A DNA stretch of 64,000 nt from Methylobacillus caricis. GTDB taxonomy: Bacteria; Pseudomonadota; Gammaproteobacteria; Burkholderiales; Methylophilaceae. This document shows positions 34,987 to 43,330 of this stretch, one piece after another. The notes below the pieces were generated by a model. It made no database searches. It saw nothing but the letters and a program-made list of their open reading frames with translations, and was not told the DNA's origin. The stretch lies in NCBI RefSeq assembly GCF_020532705.1, contig NZ_JAJAVD010000001.1:1426001-1490000 (forward strand), given 5' to 3'. A program made the translations under genes and the position numbers. Every line of letters starts with the position of its first letter. Within the stretch, counting starts at the first letter, position 1.

Positions 34987-35391
34987 TCAGGCAATTGCCA
35001 GATCTGTAGGCAGATTCCCTGGTTTACGATGCATCTGGTAGCCCATCCACAGACTGTTCGCAATCTTGCCGGCCATCTGTTCTGCCTGCGTCTGCAAGGC
35101 ATGGTTTGGCTGATTGGCAAGCGTCTGGCGGAACAAAGCAAGCCAGTGCTCGAACAGTTCCGCACTCAAATCCGGCAAGGCAATATGCTTGGGCATGGGC
35201 GTGCCGGTAAAACGGCGGCTGCCCAGCAGGATGGCACACCAGAAATCCTCCAGCTTCTCAAGATGAGCATTCCAGTCACTGATATGCCCATTGAAAATCG
35301 GCCCCAGGCGCTCATCCTTGCGCACTACAGCATAAAACGCCTGCACTAGCGCCTTGATTTCATCTTCAGTACAGATCGGATCGTTGCTCAT
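34987..35391 (-). CDS. Group III truncated haemoglobin
   Basis: This 134-residue 2/2 globin of group III (Ctb type) has the blocks LVQAFYAVVRKDERLGPIF, EKLEDFWCAILLG, RRFTGTPMPKHIALP and ELFEHWLALFRQTL. The last two are diagnostic and include the proximal-side residues. Campylobacter Ctb modulates oxygen/NO metabolism; the role here is unknown. ATG 35391 has GGAGAGGG just upstream; an in-frame ATG at 35412 does not. It is the second truncated globin of the window and of a different group from the first. Confidence 0.92.
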   Translation of the reverse strand: MSNDPICTEDEIKALVQAFYAVVRKDERLGPIFNGHISDWNAHLEKLEDFWCAILLGSRRFTGTPMPKHIALPDLSAELFEHWLALFRQTLANQPNHALQTQAEQMAGKIANSLWMGYQMHRKPGNLPTDLAIA

Positions 35392-35466
35392 TACCCTCTC
35401 CTCGTTCATCATCCGGCTTGGAAGAAACTGTAGGAATAATAAAGCTGCTGATGCCAGCCGGGGAAT

Positions 35467-35841
35467 TTATTGATCCTGATAGGCCGTATATTTGGCGTTA
35501 CTACCCCTGGCTTTATCCGCAGGGTACTTTTTAGCGTTCAGGTCAATCTTGTCATTGGCAGCGGCAATCAAGTCTATACCGCAGACTTCAGCAATGCGCA
35601 GCAGATAGACAAAGGTATCCGCCAGCTCGTGGCCAATCTCGGTCTTGCGTTGTTCGCTCAAGGTGGCGCTTTCAGCAGGCGTATCCCACTGGAAATGCTC
35701 CACCACCTCGGCCGCTTCCACGATCATCGCCATCGCCAGATTTTTCGGCGTGTGGAACTGCTCCCAGTCGCGCTCTTGCACAAAATGGCTGATGCGGACG
35801 CGTAGTTGGTCGAGGGAATCTGGCTTGTCTGCATCAGGCAT
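35467..35841 (-). CDS. MazG-like nucleotide pyrophosphohydrolase
   Basis: This 124-residue all-alpha NTP pyrophosphohydrolase is of the MazG/RS21-C6 (dCTPase) group, thought to clear non-standard or excess (d)NTPs. The metal-binding motif is visible as EAAEVVEHFQW followed by EIGHELADTFVYLLRIAE, the EExxE and ExxD arrangement of the family. It overlaps the upstream methyltransferase gene by eight bases and shares its operon. Substrate preference is not readable from sequence. Confidence 0.9.
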   Translation of the reverse strand: MPDADKPDSLDQLRVRISHFVQERDWEQFHTPKNLAMAMIVEAAEVVEHFQWDTPAESATLSEQRKTEIGHELADTFVYLLRIAEVCGIDLIAAANDKIDLNAKKYPADKARGSNAKYTAYQDQ

Positions 35842-36991
35842 CTGGTTTTTCCTTGCGGTTGGAGCCTGCCACCATTTTCACCTCGAACAGGCGGCACTCC
35901 AGCGGGCCGTTGAACAGGGGGGTGCGCTTGCTTGGCGCCAGGCGCATGAGTTTGGGCATGCGCAGGTCATTGGTGAGGAAATAGGTATTCCACCCTGCGA
36001 ACTTCTTTTTCAGCGTCTCGCCCATTTTGGGGTAAAGCGCCGCCAGGTCTTCATCCTCGCCTATGCGCACGCCATAAGGCGGATTGGCGACCAGCGTGCC
36101 TTCAGGCGTCGGCGGCACAACGGCGGTAAATTCCGTATGCGCCAGTTGCACGGCATCGAGCAAGCCTGCCTGCTGCAGGTTCTGGCGGCTTACGCGCACG
36201 GCCCTGAGGTCGGCATCGCTGCCGTATATTTTCTGGAAGCTGACAGGCTTGGCACGGCTCCTGGCCTGCTTCAGCAGCGATTGCCAGGCACCGGCATTGT
36301 AGTTCTTCAGGCGTTCAAAGCCGAAATCACGGCCGCTGCCAGGAGCAATGTCCAGCGCCATCATGGCGGCTTCCAGCAGGAATGTGCCGCTGCCGCACAT
36401 CGGGTCCAGCAACGGCATACCGGGCTGCCAGCCGCTCAGGCGCAGAATGGCAGCCGCCAGGTTTTCGCGTAACGGGGCCTCGATGCTGGCACGGCGCAAA
36501 CCTCGCTGGTAGAGCGGATTGCCTGAGGTATCCAGGTAAAGCTGGTATTCCTCGGCGGCAAGGTAGGCATGCAGCCGGACGTCAGGCTCGCGGGTATCAA
36601 TGGATGGACGGCTGCCCACCTCTTGGCGGAAACGGTCACAGACCGCATCCTTGATGCGCAAAGTGGCGAACTCCAGGCTTTTCAGCGGACACTTGACGCC
36701 GGTGACCTTGACCATGAAATTCTGGCGCACGTCAAACCACTGGTTCCAGTCTATATTGAACGCGGCTTGGTAAAGGTCGTCCTCGTTGGCATAGCGTCCC
36801 TTGCCCACTTGCAGCAGGATACGCGTCGCGATGCGGCTTTCAAGGTTGGCACGGTAAACCAGCAGCATGTCGCCGGCAAAGCCTACGCCGCCATCAGTGG
36901 GCTTGATCTGCCTGGCATTGAGGCTGGCGAGTTCTTCCACCAGCAGGTTTTCCAGGCCACGCGGGCAAGTGGCAAAAAATTGATAATGCAT
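35834..36991 (-). CDS. THUMP-domain RNA methyltransferase (RlmL-N/YcbY class)
   Basis: This is a class I SAM-dependent methyltransferase of 385 residues. An N-terminal THUMP domain (about 45-155) precedes a Rossmann fold with the binding loop LLDPMCGSGTFLLEAA and the catalytic ANPPYGVRIG. The NPPY motif marks N-methylation of a base, and the closest known relative is the N2-guanine 23S rRNA enzyme RlmL. E. coli RlmKL is about twice as long because it carries a second methyltransferase; here only the L half exists. MHYQFFATCPRGLE is the usual start. Confidence 0.9.
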   Translation of the reverse strand: MHYQFFATCPRGLENLLVEELASLNARQIKPTDGGVGFAGDMLLVYRANLESRIATRILLQVGKGRYANEDDLYQAAFNIDWNQWFDVRQNFMVKVTGVKCPLKSLEFATLRIKDAVCDRFRQEVGSRPSIDTREPDVRLHAYLAAEEYQLYLDTSGNPLYQRGLRRASIEAPLRENLAAAILRLSGWQPGMPLLDPMCGSGTFLLEAAMMALDIAPGSGRDFGFERLKNYNAGAWQSLLKQARSRAKPVSFQKIYGSDADLRAVRVSRQNLQQAGLLDAVQLAHTEFTAVVPPTPEGTLVANPPYGVRIGEDEDLAALYPKMGETLKKKFAGWNTYFLTNDLRMPKLMRLAPSKRTPLFNGPLECRLFEVKMVAGSNRKEKPDA

Positions 36992-37017
36992 GTCGTCTTT
37001 CAGTGTGCTTTAAATTG

Positions 37018-37821
37018 CTAAGATTCAAGCAATAAACGGTTGCTGGTGCTAGGGTTGTATTCGCGCAAGCGCTCGACAAACTCAAGGAATTCAACCTTGT
37101 GCTCTGCTTCAAGCGCCTTGGCACGCACGCGCAAGGTGCTCCAGCGCAAATCGTTGGGTGCGCGCTTGAAACCGAATATGACCACATTGCCGGGACGGCC
37201 TGTCGGCATGATCAGGATGCGGCCATGGAAGCTGGTTTCTATGCGCTGCAGGTAAACATCATAGTTCTTGTCGCTGCCCCACAGGTTGATCGCACACATG
37301 CCATCCAGCGTAATGGCCTCAAAACATGAATCGAAAAAATCCTGCGAACAAAGGTCGGGCGGCAAACCGCTGCTGCCAAAGGCATCCATCATCAGCATGG
37401 AAGTGGTTGCCGGGTTTTTCCGCAAATAGGCTGCGGCATCGCCCTCAATAATATCGAAGCGCTCATCGTTATCCGGCACCATGAAATGGCTGCGCGCCAC
37501 TTCAATGATACGCGGATTAATCTCTACCACCCGCGTTTTCATCTTGGGCAGGTGATGGTAAACATACTTGGGAATGGAGCCGCCGCCCAAGCCAAGCACC
37601 ACCAGGTCGACCGGCTGTTTCTGGAACAGCAGGAACACCATCATGCCGCGCGAATACCTGAGCTCCAATGCATAAGGGTCTTTCACGCGCATGGAGCTTT
37701 GTATCGTATCCGAGCCCAGGTGCAGGGAGCGCACCCCATCTAGCTCGCTGACATCTACGCTGTCCTCACTGGTGATTGCCTTGTGTATGCTTCGCGCAAT
37801 CTTGCGTCCCACCCTGAACAT
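37018..37821 (-). CDS. Spermidine-synthase-like protein
   Basis: This 267-residue Rossmann-fold protein resembles polyamine aminopropyltransferases. LVVLGLGGGSIPKYVYHHLP gives the cofactor-binding glycine loop and TRVVEINPRIIEVAR the acidic residue that binds the nucleoside. LMMDAFGSSGLPPDLCSQDFF occupies the catalytic loop, where classical SpeE has D-x-x-D. Conservation there is partial, so the true substrate is uncertain. Its ATG shares one base with the RNase gene stop (TGATG), so the pair is coupled. Confidence 0.8.
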   Translation of the reverse strand: MFRVGRKIARSIHKAITSEDSVDVSELDGVRSLHLGSDTIQSSMRVKDPYALELRYSRGMMVFLLFQKQPVDLVVLGLGGGSIPKYVYHHLPKMKTRVVEINPRIIEVARSHFMVPDNDERFDIIEGDAAAYLRKNPATTSMLMMDAFGSSGLPPDLCSQDFFDSCFEAITLDGMCAINLWGSDKNYDVYLQRIETSFHGRILIMPTGRPGNVVIFGFKRAPNDLRWSTLRVRAKALEAEHKVEFLEFVERLREYNPSTSNRLLLES

Positions 37822-39689
37822 CAGGCCGCCTCGCTTTCTTCTGCGGTGCTTTCACTCCGTTCTACCGCCTTGAAACGGCTTTCCAGCTCGATCAGCAAGG
37901 TATCGACTTTCTGGATTTCTATGATGACGCGGCTGCCGGCTGCCAATTCCGGCATGCCATGCACCTTGGTAATAAGCGGCATGCCGTCCAGGCGTACCAA
38001 GTTCTCACGCCAGACTGTAGCGCCAATTTCATGGATATCTTCCTGCAGCAGGTACTGCAGGCACCAGTAGCGCTCCATGCGGGTCTGGAACTCGTTGTAG
38101 GCGTTATAGGTAAGGTCGAAGTTGCGCATGATGGCGGCAAGGTCGTCGCTGTTGACCGGGTACGCCGGTTCAGTCCCCTGCACCACGGATATGATCTGGC
38201 GCTGGTTAACCAGGTCGACGCCTCGGCGCAATGGCGACGTGCTCCAGCTATATTGCGGAACGCCCAAGCCCTGGTGAGGCTCGGCCTTGACGGTCATGTA
38301 GACCTTGCCGCCGTTCTGGGCGCGATAGATGCCAGGCACGTTATGCTCGGCCAGCAAGCCGCCCCAATGGCTGTTGGCTTCTATCATGAGCTCGGCCACC
38401 AGTTTGTCTATCGGTGCGCCGCGGCGGCGGCCGATGATGCTGACCTTGCCTTCATTGACATAGAAGTTGTAGTCAACCTGGATAGGACGGGTGGAATCGT
38501 ACTTGCCCCTGCCCTTTTCCAGTGATTCAGCCAGGTTGAACAGAAAGCGCAAATTCTGCCAGTAAGGATGGCCGCTGTCCTGCTCCAGCGTATTTTCGTT
38601 GAAATACGGCTCCAGCGTATCGTGGCGCAGGTTGGCCACCACATGGACCAGCTCGACGCTGCTTTCGCGCTTGAGTATGCTGAGGTCGGGCGCGACATCC
38701 AGATAAAGCGACAGTGCGGGGCGCCACTCGCCTTCATTCAGGCTGAAAGGCACAATCGCCAGCTCAGGCAGCATGGTGATTTTATGGCCGGGCATATACA
38801 CGGTAGAAAGCCGGTGCATGGCCACCTGGTCCAGCACGTCATCTTCCGTAATGCCCAGCGCAGGCGCGGCTATATGGATGCCCACACGGATAACGCCATC
38901 GGCCAGCGGCTGCAGCGAGAACGCATCGTCAATTTCAGTAGTCGTGCTGTCATCTATACTGAAAGCTTCAATGGCAGCGCGCGGCAGACCCTCAGGCACG
39001 GCTGGCGCGTCAAACTCGGGGAAGCCCTCTCCATCGGCGAAATATTCCCGCAGAAAAGCGCCCAGATGATAGTCATGGACTGAGTTGATGGCCCCGCAAT
39101 TCGCCAATACGCGAACCACATGCTGGTTGGATTCGATAGAAGCCTGCTCCAGCGCCTTCCATTCCAGGCTGTTTTTGTCCGGCTGGTACAGCAGCGCATC
39201 GATCTTGCCGTTGAATTCTTCCGGCAATTGGCCCGCTTTCAGCTGCTCGACATACTGGGCCACCTTTTCTGCCTGCAGCCGCTTCTTTTCCAGTCCTGCC
39301 AACGCGGCTTGCAAAGTTTCCTCAGGAGCCGCCTTGTAGCGGCCCTTGCCCTTGCGGTAAAAATAGACTGGGGCGCTATGCAAACGAATGGCAATCGCTG
39401 CGGCCTCACCCGGGGCCGGCTTCTTACCGTAGTATTCTTCAGCCAGATCTTCAAAACCGAACTCGTCCTCGCCGCAACACTCCCAAAGGAAAGGAATATC
39501 CAGGTCCTCGGCCTTTATATTTGCATTTTCCAGGAAACTGGCCAGTGCGCCTTCGAAGCGCAGCAGCACATTGGCGGTCTTGACCTTGGAGCGTTTTCCG
39601 GAAACGGCTTCTACCTGAAGGGAGCCGGGGTTTTCCGTCATGATGGAGGCAACCTTGAAACTGCCATCTTCTTCAAAAAATACGTTCAT
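37821..39689 (-). CDS. RNase II/RNB-family exoribonuclease
   Basis: This 622-residue 3'-5' exoribonuclease has a central RNB domain (about 235-545). The catalytic aspartates lie in FSIDDSTTTEIDDAFS, and SPLRRGVDLVNQRQ is the usual RNB block. It is shorter than RNase R and has its own N-terminal region (FEEDGSFKVASIMTEN) instead of two clear cold-shock domains. A C-terminal S1-like segment may end it. It resembles the RNB proteins of beta-proteobacteria rather than E. coli rnb. The spermidine-synthase-like gene is coupled downstream. Confidence 0.88.
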   Translation of the reverse strand: MNVFFEEDGSFKVASIMTENPGSLQVEAVSGKRSKVKTANVLLRFEGALASFLENANIKAEDLDIPFLWECCGEDEFGFEDLAEEYYGKKPAPGEAAAIAIRLHSAPVYFYRKGKGRYKAAPEETLQAALAGLEKKRLQAEKVAQYVEQLKAGQLPEEFNGKIDALLYQPDKNSLEWKALEQASIESNQHVVRVLANCGAINSVHDYHLGAFLREYFADGEGFPEFDAPAVPEGLPRAAIEAFSIDDSTTTEIDDAFSLQPLADGVIRVGIHIAAPALGITEDDVLDQVAMHRLSTVYMPGHKITMLPELAIVPFSLNEGEWRPALSLYLDVAPDLSILKRESSVELVHVVANLRHDTLEPYFNENTLEQDSGHPYWQNLRFLFNLAESLEKGRGKYDSTRPIQVDYNFYVNEGKVSIIGRRRGAPIDKLVAELMIEANSHWGGLLAEHNVPGIYRAQNGGKVYMTVKAEPHQGLGVPQYSWSTSPLRRGVDLVNQRQIISVVQGTEPAYPVNSDDLAAIMRNFDLTYNAYNEFQTRMERYWCLQYLLQEDIHEIGATVWRENLVRLDGMPLITKVHGMPELAAGSRVIIEIQKVDTLLIELESRFKAVERSESTAEESEAA

Positions 39690-39714
39690 AATCCTGCTTT
39701 TTTGCCGTGCCCAG

Positions 39715-39742
39715 TTGACGGCACGGGTTGATTGTCTGTAAT
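39715..39742 (+). promoter_or_regulatory. Promoter of the Fur/Zur-family gene
   Basis: TTGACG (39715-39720) and TGTAAT (39737-39742) are 16 bases apart. The predicted transcript starts only a few bases before the ATG, so the message may be nearly leaderless. A short hairpin (CCGTGCC/GGCACGG, 39705-39726) overlaps the -35. Confidence 0.55.
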
Positions 39743-39751
39743 TTACGGCCT

Positions 39752-40171
39752 ATGCATAATGCCGAACGAATGATACATGAGATTGGGCAACGCCCGACCT
39801 CCTCACGTGTTGCGGTGCTGAATGTTCTGCTTGATACGGAATACCCGCTCACCCATCAGGAACTCCTCCACACACTCACTCAGGAAGCCCCGTTTGACCG
39901 GGTAACGCTGTATCGCGTACTGGACTGGCTAGTCGAATGCAACCTGGTACACCCCATCATGGGAGAAGACCGCGCCAGGCGCTTTCAGTTGACCCAGCGC
40001 AATGCCAAGCACCACCATGCGCACTTCCAATGCACGTCCTGCGGCAAGATGTTCTGCCTGGATGATGTCAAACCCAAGATTCCCAGCAGCGTACCCTCGC
40101 ATTTTACCGTTGAGTCGGTCGAACTCAACATAAAAGGTCAGTGCGACCACTGTAATTCAGCAAGAAATTAA
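39752..40171 (+). CDS. zur: Fur-family metalloregulator, probably the zinc repressor Zur
   Basis: This 139-residue Fur-family repressor has an N-terminal winged helix (RPTSSRVAVLNVLL, FDRVTLYRVLDWLVE) and a C-terminal dimer domain. The structural zinc cysteines are present as C94-x2-C97 and C131-x2-C134, and a HHHAHFQC stretch supplies sensory-site histidines. Fur, Zur, PerR and Nur look alike, so the zinc assignment rests on context: a cysteine-poor DksA and three COG0523 genes follow. The ATG at 39752 suits the promoter; ATG 39770 is also possible. There is no clear Shine-Dalgarno. Confidence 0.75.
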   Translation: MHNAERMIHEIGQRPTSSRVAVLNVLLDTEYPLTHQELLHTLTQEAPFDRVTLYRVLDWLVECNLVHPIMGEDRARRFQLTQRNAKHHHAHFQCTSCGKMFCLDDVKPKIPSSVPSHFTVESVELNIKGQCDHCNSARN

Positions 40172-40386
40172 AAGCAGCCAACAAAACTCAGTGAAACGAT
40201 CCTGGCCAGGCGCTTTGTCGCAGGCAATACCAGTGGTACGGTAAGGCAGAGCAACAACGCCAGGAGGGTTTTGTTAGCCCGCTCCCAACCCTGTAGTTAA
40301 ACTTGTACCGCCAGTAATGTTGTCTGCTGGCTTTGTCCTTTCCTCCCTCTTCTTTAAAACACGCATCAATCATTAGCTCCCCAAAT

Positions 40387-40403
40387 ATGCAACATAGTTG
40401 CAT
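40387..40403. promoter_or_regulatory. Predicted Zur operator 1
   Basis: A perfect 7-3-7 dyad, ATGCAAC-ATA-GTTGCAT, lies 38 bases upstream of a second copy and 53 bases before the DksA2 ATG. Its position next to the Fur/Zur-type gene and a zinc-independent paralogue supports a Zur site; no binding data are available here. Confidence 0.65.
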
Positions 40404-40424
40404 CGGTAAGATTCAGGCGCTATT

Positions 40425-40441
40425 ATGCAACTTTGTTGCAA
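40425..40441. promoter_or_regulatory. Predicted Zur operator 2
   Basis: ATGCAAC-TTT-GTTGCAA is the same dyad with only the outermost pair mismatched. It ends 14 bases before the DksA2 ATG, where it would block RNA polymerase. The centre-to-centre distance to the first dyad is 38 bases. The remaining spacer from 40172 has no gene. Confidence 0.65.
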
Positions 40442-40455
40442 TACATATTAACACC

Positions 40456-40878
40456 ATGCCCCTGGAAACATTACCGGTTATCTCCGAACAGACCCTGATC
40501 GCTATGCCTGCAGATCAATACATGAGCTGTGCCCAACTGCAGTTTTTCAGGCAACTCCTGGAAAAACAGCGCGAGCAGATTGCCGACAACGCCCGCCATA
40601 CAGGCAACAACCTGCGCGCGCATGAAGAGTTTTCCGACCCTGCAGACCGCGCCACGCAAGAAGAGTTGCATACATTGGAGCTACGCACCCGTGACCGGGA
40701 ACGCAAGCTGCAAAAGAAGATAAATGCAGCGCTCAGACGGATTGATGACGGTGAATATGGCTTTTGCGAAGAAACCGGGGAGCCCATCGGGCTGCCCCGG
40801 CTGCTGGCAAGGCCCACCACCACGCTATCGCTGGAAGCCCAGGAACGGCATGAACAGCGTGAGCGCCAGTTTCGCGCT
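40456..40878 (+). CDS. dksA2: Zinc-independent DksA paralogue (DksA2 type)
   Basis: DksA binds the RNA polymerase secondary channel and acts with ppGpp. Here the coiled-coil tip motif DPADRA (61-66) is kept, but the C-terminal zinc finger has lost three of its four cysteines. It reads FCEETGEPIGL with Cys104 only, and TLSLEAQERHE where the second pair should be. P. aeruginosa DksA2 has the same pattern and replaces DksA when zinc is scarce. The length is 141 residues. ATG 40456 has no clear Shine-Dalgarno; ATG 40504 is an alternative. Two predicted Zur dyads precede it and a COG0523 gene follows, so zinc-starvation induction is likely. Confidence 0.88.
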
Positions 40879-40913
40879 TGAACACCCTGAATATTTATTA
40901 AGAAGGATACCCC

Positions 40914-42149
40914 ATGAACCGTTTGAAAAAACTGCCGGTCACTGTGCTTTCCGGCTTTCTCGGTGCCGGCAAGACCACTCTGCTCAACCATATCCTTCAC
41001 AACCGCGAAGGCAAGCGCGTTGCCGTCATTGTCAACGACATGTCCGAGGTCAATATAGACGCTCAGCTGATACGGGAGGGCGGCGCGGACCTTTCACGCG
41101 CGGAAGAAAAACTGGTGGAGATGAGCAACGGCTGCATCTGCTGCACCTTGCGCGAGGACTTGCTGGTGGAGATCAAGCGCTTGGCGGAAGCCGGCAAATT
41201 TGATTACCTGCTGATTGAGTCCACGGGTATTTCAGAACCGCTGCCGGTGGCAGAAACCTTTACCTTCCGCGATGAAAACGGTGTCAGCCTTTCGGACATC
41301 GCCCAACTGGACACCATGGTGACAGTGGTAGATGCGTATAACTTCCTCAAGGATTACAGCTCTCGCGACCAGTTGGCCGCACGCGGAGAATCCATGGGGG
41401 AAGGCGATGAGCGCACAGTCGTCGACCTGCTGATAGAGCAGATCGAGTTCTGCGACGTGATCGTGCTGAACAAAACCGACCTGGTGAACGCTGATGAAAT
41501 CCGCCAGCTGCACGGTATCCTCGGCGGCCTGAACCCGCGCGCACGTATAGAACACAGCAGTTTTGGCCGCGTTCCGCTCAGCAAGATTATGGAAACCGGC
41601 CTCTTCAATTTTGAAGAAGCGCAGCAGGCGCCTGGCTGGCTCAAGGAATTGCGTGGAGAACACGTACCGGAAACCGAGGAATACGGCATACGCAGCTTTG
41701 TATATCGCGCCCGGCGCCCGTTTAATCCGCAACGCCTATGGCATTGGCTACACAGCAATTGGCCCGGCGTCGTGCGCTCCAAGGGATATTTCTGGATCGC
41801 TTCGCGACCGGCCTACTGCGTCAACTGGTCACAAGCCGGGGCGGTGACGCGGCATGAGCTGGCAGGCTACTGGTGGGCGGCAACGCCTAAAAGCTATTGG
41901 CCGCAGGATAGCGAATCCCTGGCGCATATCAATAGCCGGTTTTCCGGCGAGTTCGGCGACCGCCAGCAGGAAATTGTCATCATCGGCATCAATATGGACA
42001 AAACCGCACTAAGCGCAGCATTTGACCAGTGCCTGCTGACAGATAGCGAAATGGCGATGGGCATGCCGGGCTGGCGCGCGCTGCCCGACCCTTTCCCGGC
42101 CTGGGGTGCCGAACGCGAGGCCACCCCGGAAGCGGAAACAGCCTGGTAG
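40914..42149 (+). CDS. COG0523 metallochaperone GTPase, ZigA type (first of three)
   Basis: This CobW/COG0523 G3E GTPase has 411 residues. Walker A is [10 protein letters not shown] (13-22), the metal-binding GCICC has Cys74, Cys76 and Cys77, and NKTD is the guanine motif. The C-terminal CobW domain contains GYFWIASRP and [14 protein letters not shown], typical of the longer ZigA/YciC-type subfamily. Such proteins are induced by zinc limitation and thought to pass zinc to client enzymes. It starts 35 bases after dksA2 and probably shares its Zur-controlled message. Confidence 0.9.
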   Translation: MNRLKKLPVTVLSGFLGAGKTTLLNHILHNREGKRVAVIVNDMSEVNIDAQLIREGGADLSRAEEKLVEMSNGCICCTLREDLLVEIKRLAEAGKFDYLLIESTGISEPLPVAETFTFRDENGVSLSDIAQLDTMVTVVDAYNFLKDYSSRDQLAARGESMGEGDERTVVDLLIEQIEFCDVIVLNKTDLVNADEIRQLHGILGGLNPRARIEHSSFGRVPLSKIMETGLFNFEEAQQAPGWLKELRGEHVPETEEYGIRSFVYRARRPFNPQRLWHWLHSNWPGVVRSKGYFWIASRPAYCVNWSQAGAVTRHELAGYWWAATPKSYWPQDSESLAHINSRFSGEFGDRQQEIVIIGINMDKTALSAAFDQCLLTDSEMAMGMPGWRALPDPFPAWGAEREATPEAETAW

Positions 42150-42307
42150 AACGCCGGCAATCCCCTTACACAAAAAACACGCCTAAATGCAACGCCAGCA
42201 ACAATTTGTGCGCCGTGCTTCAGACGGTTATAAGTTAAAATGAAACCAACCCATCGCCATGACCTGGCGATGGCGGCATCTCGTCAAGATTCAAGGAAAC
42301 AGACATA

Positions 42308-43330
42308 ATGGCACTGGACCACCGTATCCCGGTTACCCTGCTGACCGGGTTTCTCGGCAGTGGCAAAACCACCCTGCTCAACAAACTGCTGAACCATCCC
42401 GGCATGAAGGACACAGCGGTCATCATCAATGAAATCGGTGCTACCGGCCTCGATCACATCCTCGTGCGCAACGTGGAAAGCCAGCATATTGCCGACAATA
42501 CCGTGTTGCTGGAATCAGGCTGCCTGTGCTGTACCTTGAGCAACGAGCTGGCAGACACCATGCGCGACCTTTTTTTCAAGCGCCAGCTGGAGGCGATTCC
42601 CCGATTCAACCGCCTGGTCATAGAAACCACCGGCATGGCTGACCCCGGTCCTATCCTGGCCAACCTGCTGAGCGAACCGGTCGTTGTCTCCACCTACCGG
42701 CTGGATGCCGTTGTGGTCACTATAGACAGCATCTACGGCCTCCAGCAGATAGCAGAACACGGCGAGGCGCGCAAACAGGCGGCAGTAGCCGATGTATTGC
42801 TGCTGACCAAGACCGACCTTGCCACCGAGGAACAATTACAGGCACTTTCGACTGCGCTCGAAGCCCTCAACCCGGGCGCCACCCAATACCGCATCCGCCA
42901 CGGCGAAATAGACCCTGCCGCCATTGTTGATGCCGGGCTGTTCGACCCTGAAGGCAAGCAAGCACAGCCACAGCGCTGGCTGCGCGCGCCTAGCCGGTCC
43001 AAGGCCGGACGCGGCATGCTGCCACAAGCGGTACACGATGATGAAATCAGCAGCTTCACCGTCACCATGCCCAAGCCACTGACCTGGTATCAACTGGAGC
43101 CGGCACTGCAATGGCTGTGCGCAACATTCGGCGAGAACCTGCTGCGCATGAAAGGCATTGTCCACGCTGAAGACCAGCCGGCACCTCTAGCCATTCATGC
43201 CGTGCACCATACCCTTTATGCGCCCAACCTGCTTGAAGGCTGGGACGAGGACGAGCCACTCACCCGCGTGGTACTGATCGGCAAAGGGCTGGACGAGCTG
43301 AAAATCCGCGATGCACTGATGCAGGTTTAA
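42308..43330 (+). CDS. COG0523 metallochaperone GTPase (second of three)
   Basis: This 340-residue G3E GTPase has TGFLGSGKTT (13-22), GCLCC (Cys72, 74, 75), ETTGMADPGPI, KTD and a C-terminal CobW domain (LLRMKGIVHAEDQ). It is shorter than the first and closer to the YjiA group. It has its own 158-base upstream spacer, so it may have a separate promoter; I see no complete dyad like those before dksA2 there, only one ATGCAAC half-site. Its stop overlaps that of the next gene: the bases TTAA serve both strands. Confidence 0.88.
   Translation: MALDHRIPVTLLTGFLGSGKTTLLNKLLNHPGMKDTAVIINEIGATGLDHILVRNVESQHIADNTVLLESGCLCCTLSNELADTMRDLFFKRQLEAIPRFNRLVIETTGMADPGPILANLLSEPVVVSTYRLDAVVVTIDSIYGLQQIAEHGEARKQAAVADVLLLTKTDLATEEQLQALSTALEALNPGATQYRIRHGEIDPAAIVDAGLFDPEGKQAQPQRWLRAPSRSKAGRGMLPQAVHDDEISSFTVTMPKPLTWYQLEPALQWLCATFGENLLRMKGIVHAEDQPAPLAIHAVHHTLYAPNLLEGWDEDEPLTRVVLIGKGLDELKIRDALMQV

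Noticed and set aside
40188-40403. Minus-strand 71-codon frame between the Fur/Zur gene and dksA2
   Set aside because: No ribosome site, unusual composition (many Trp and Cys) and it overlaps a predicted operator dyad.
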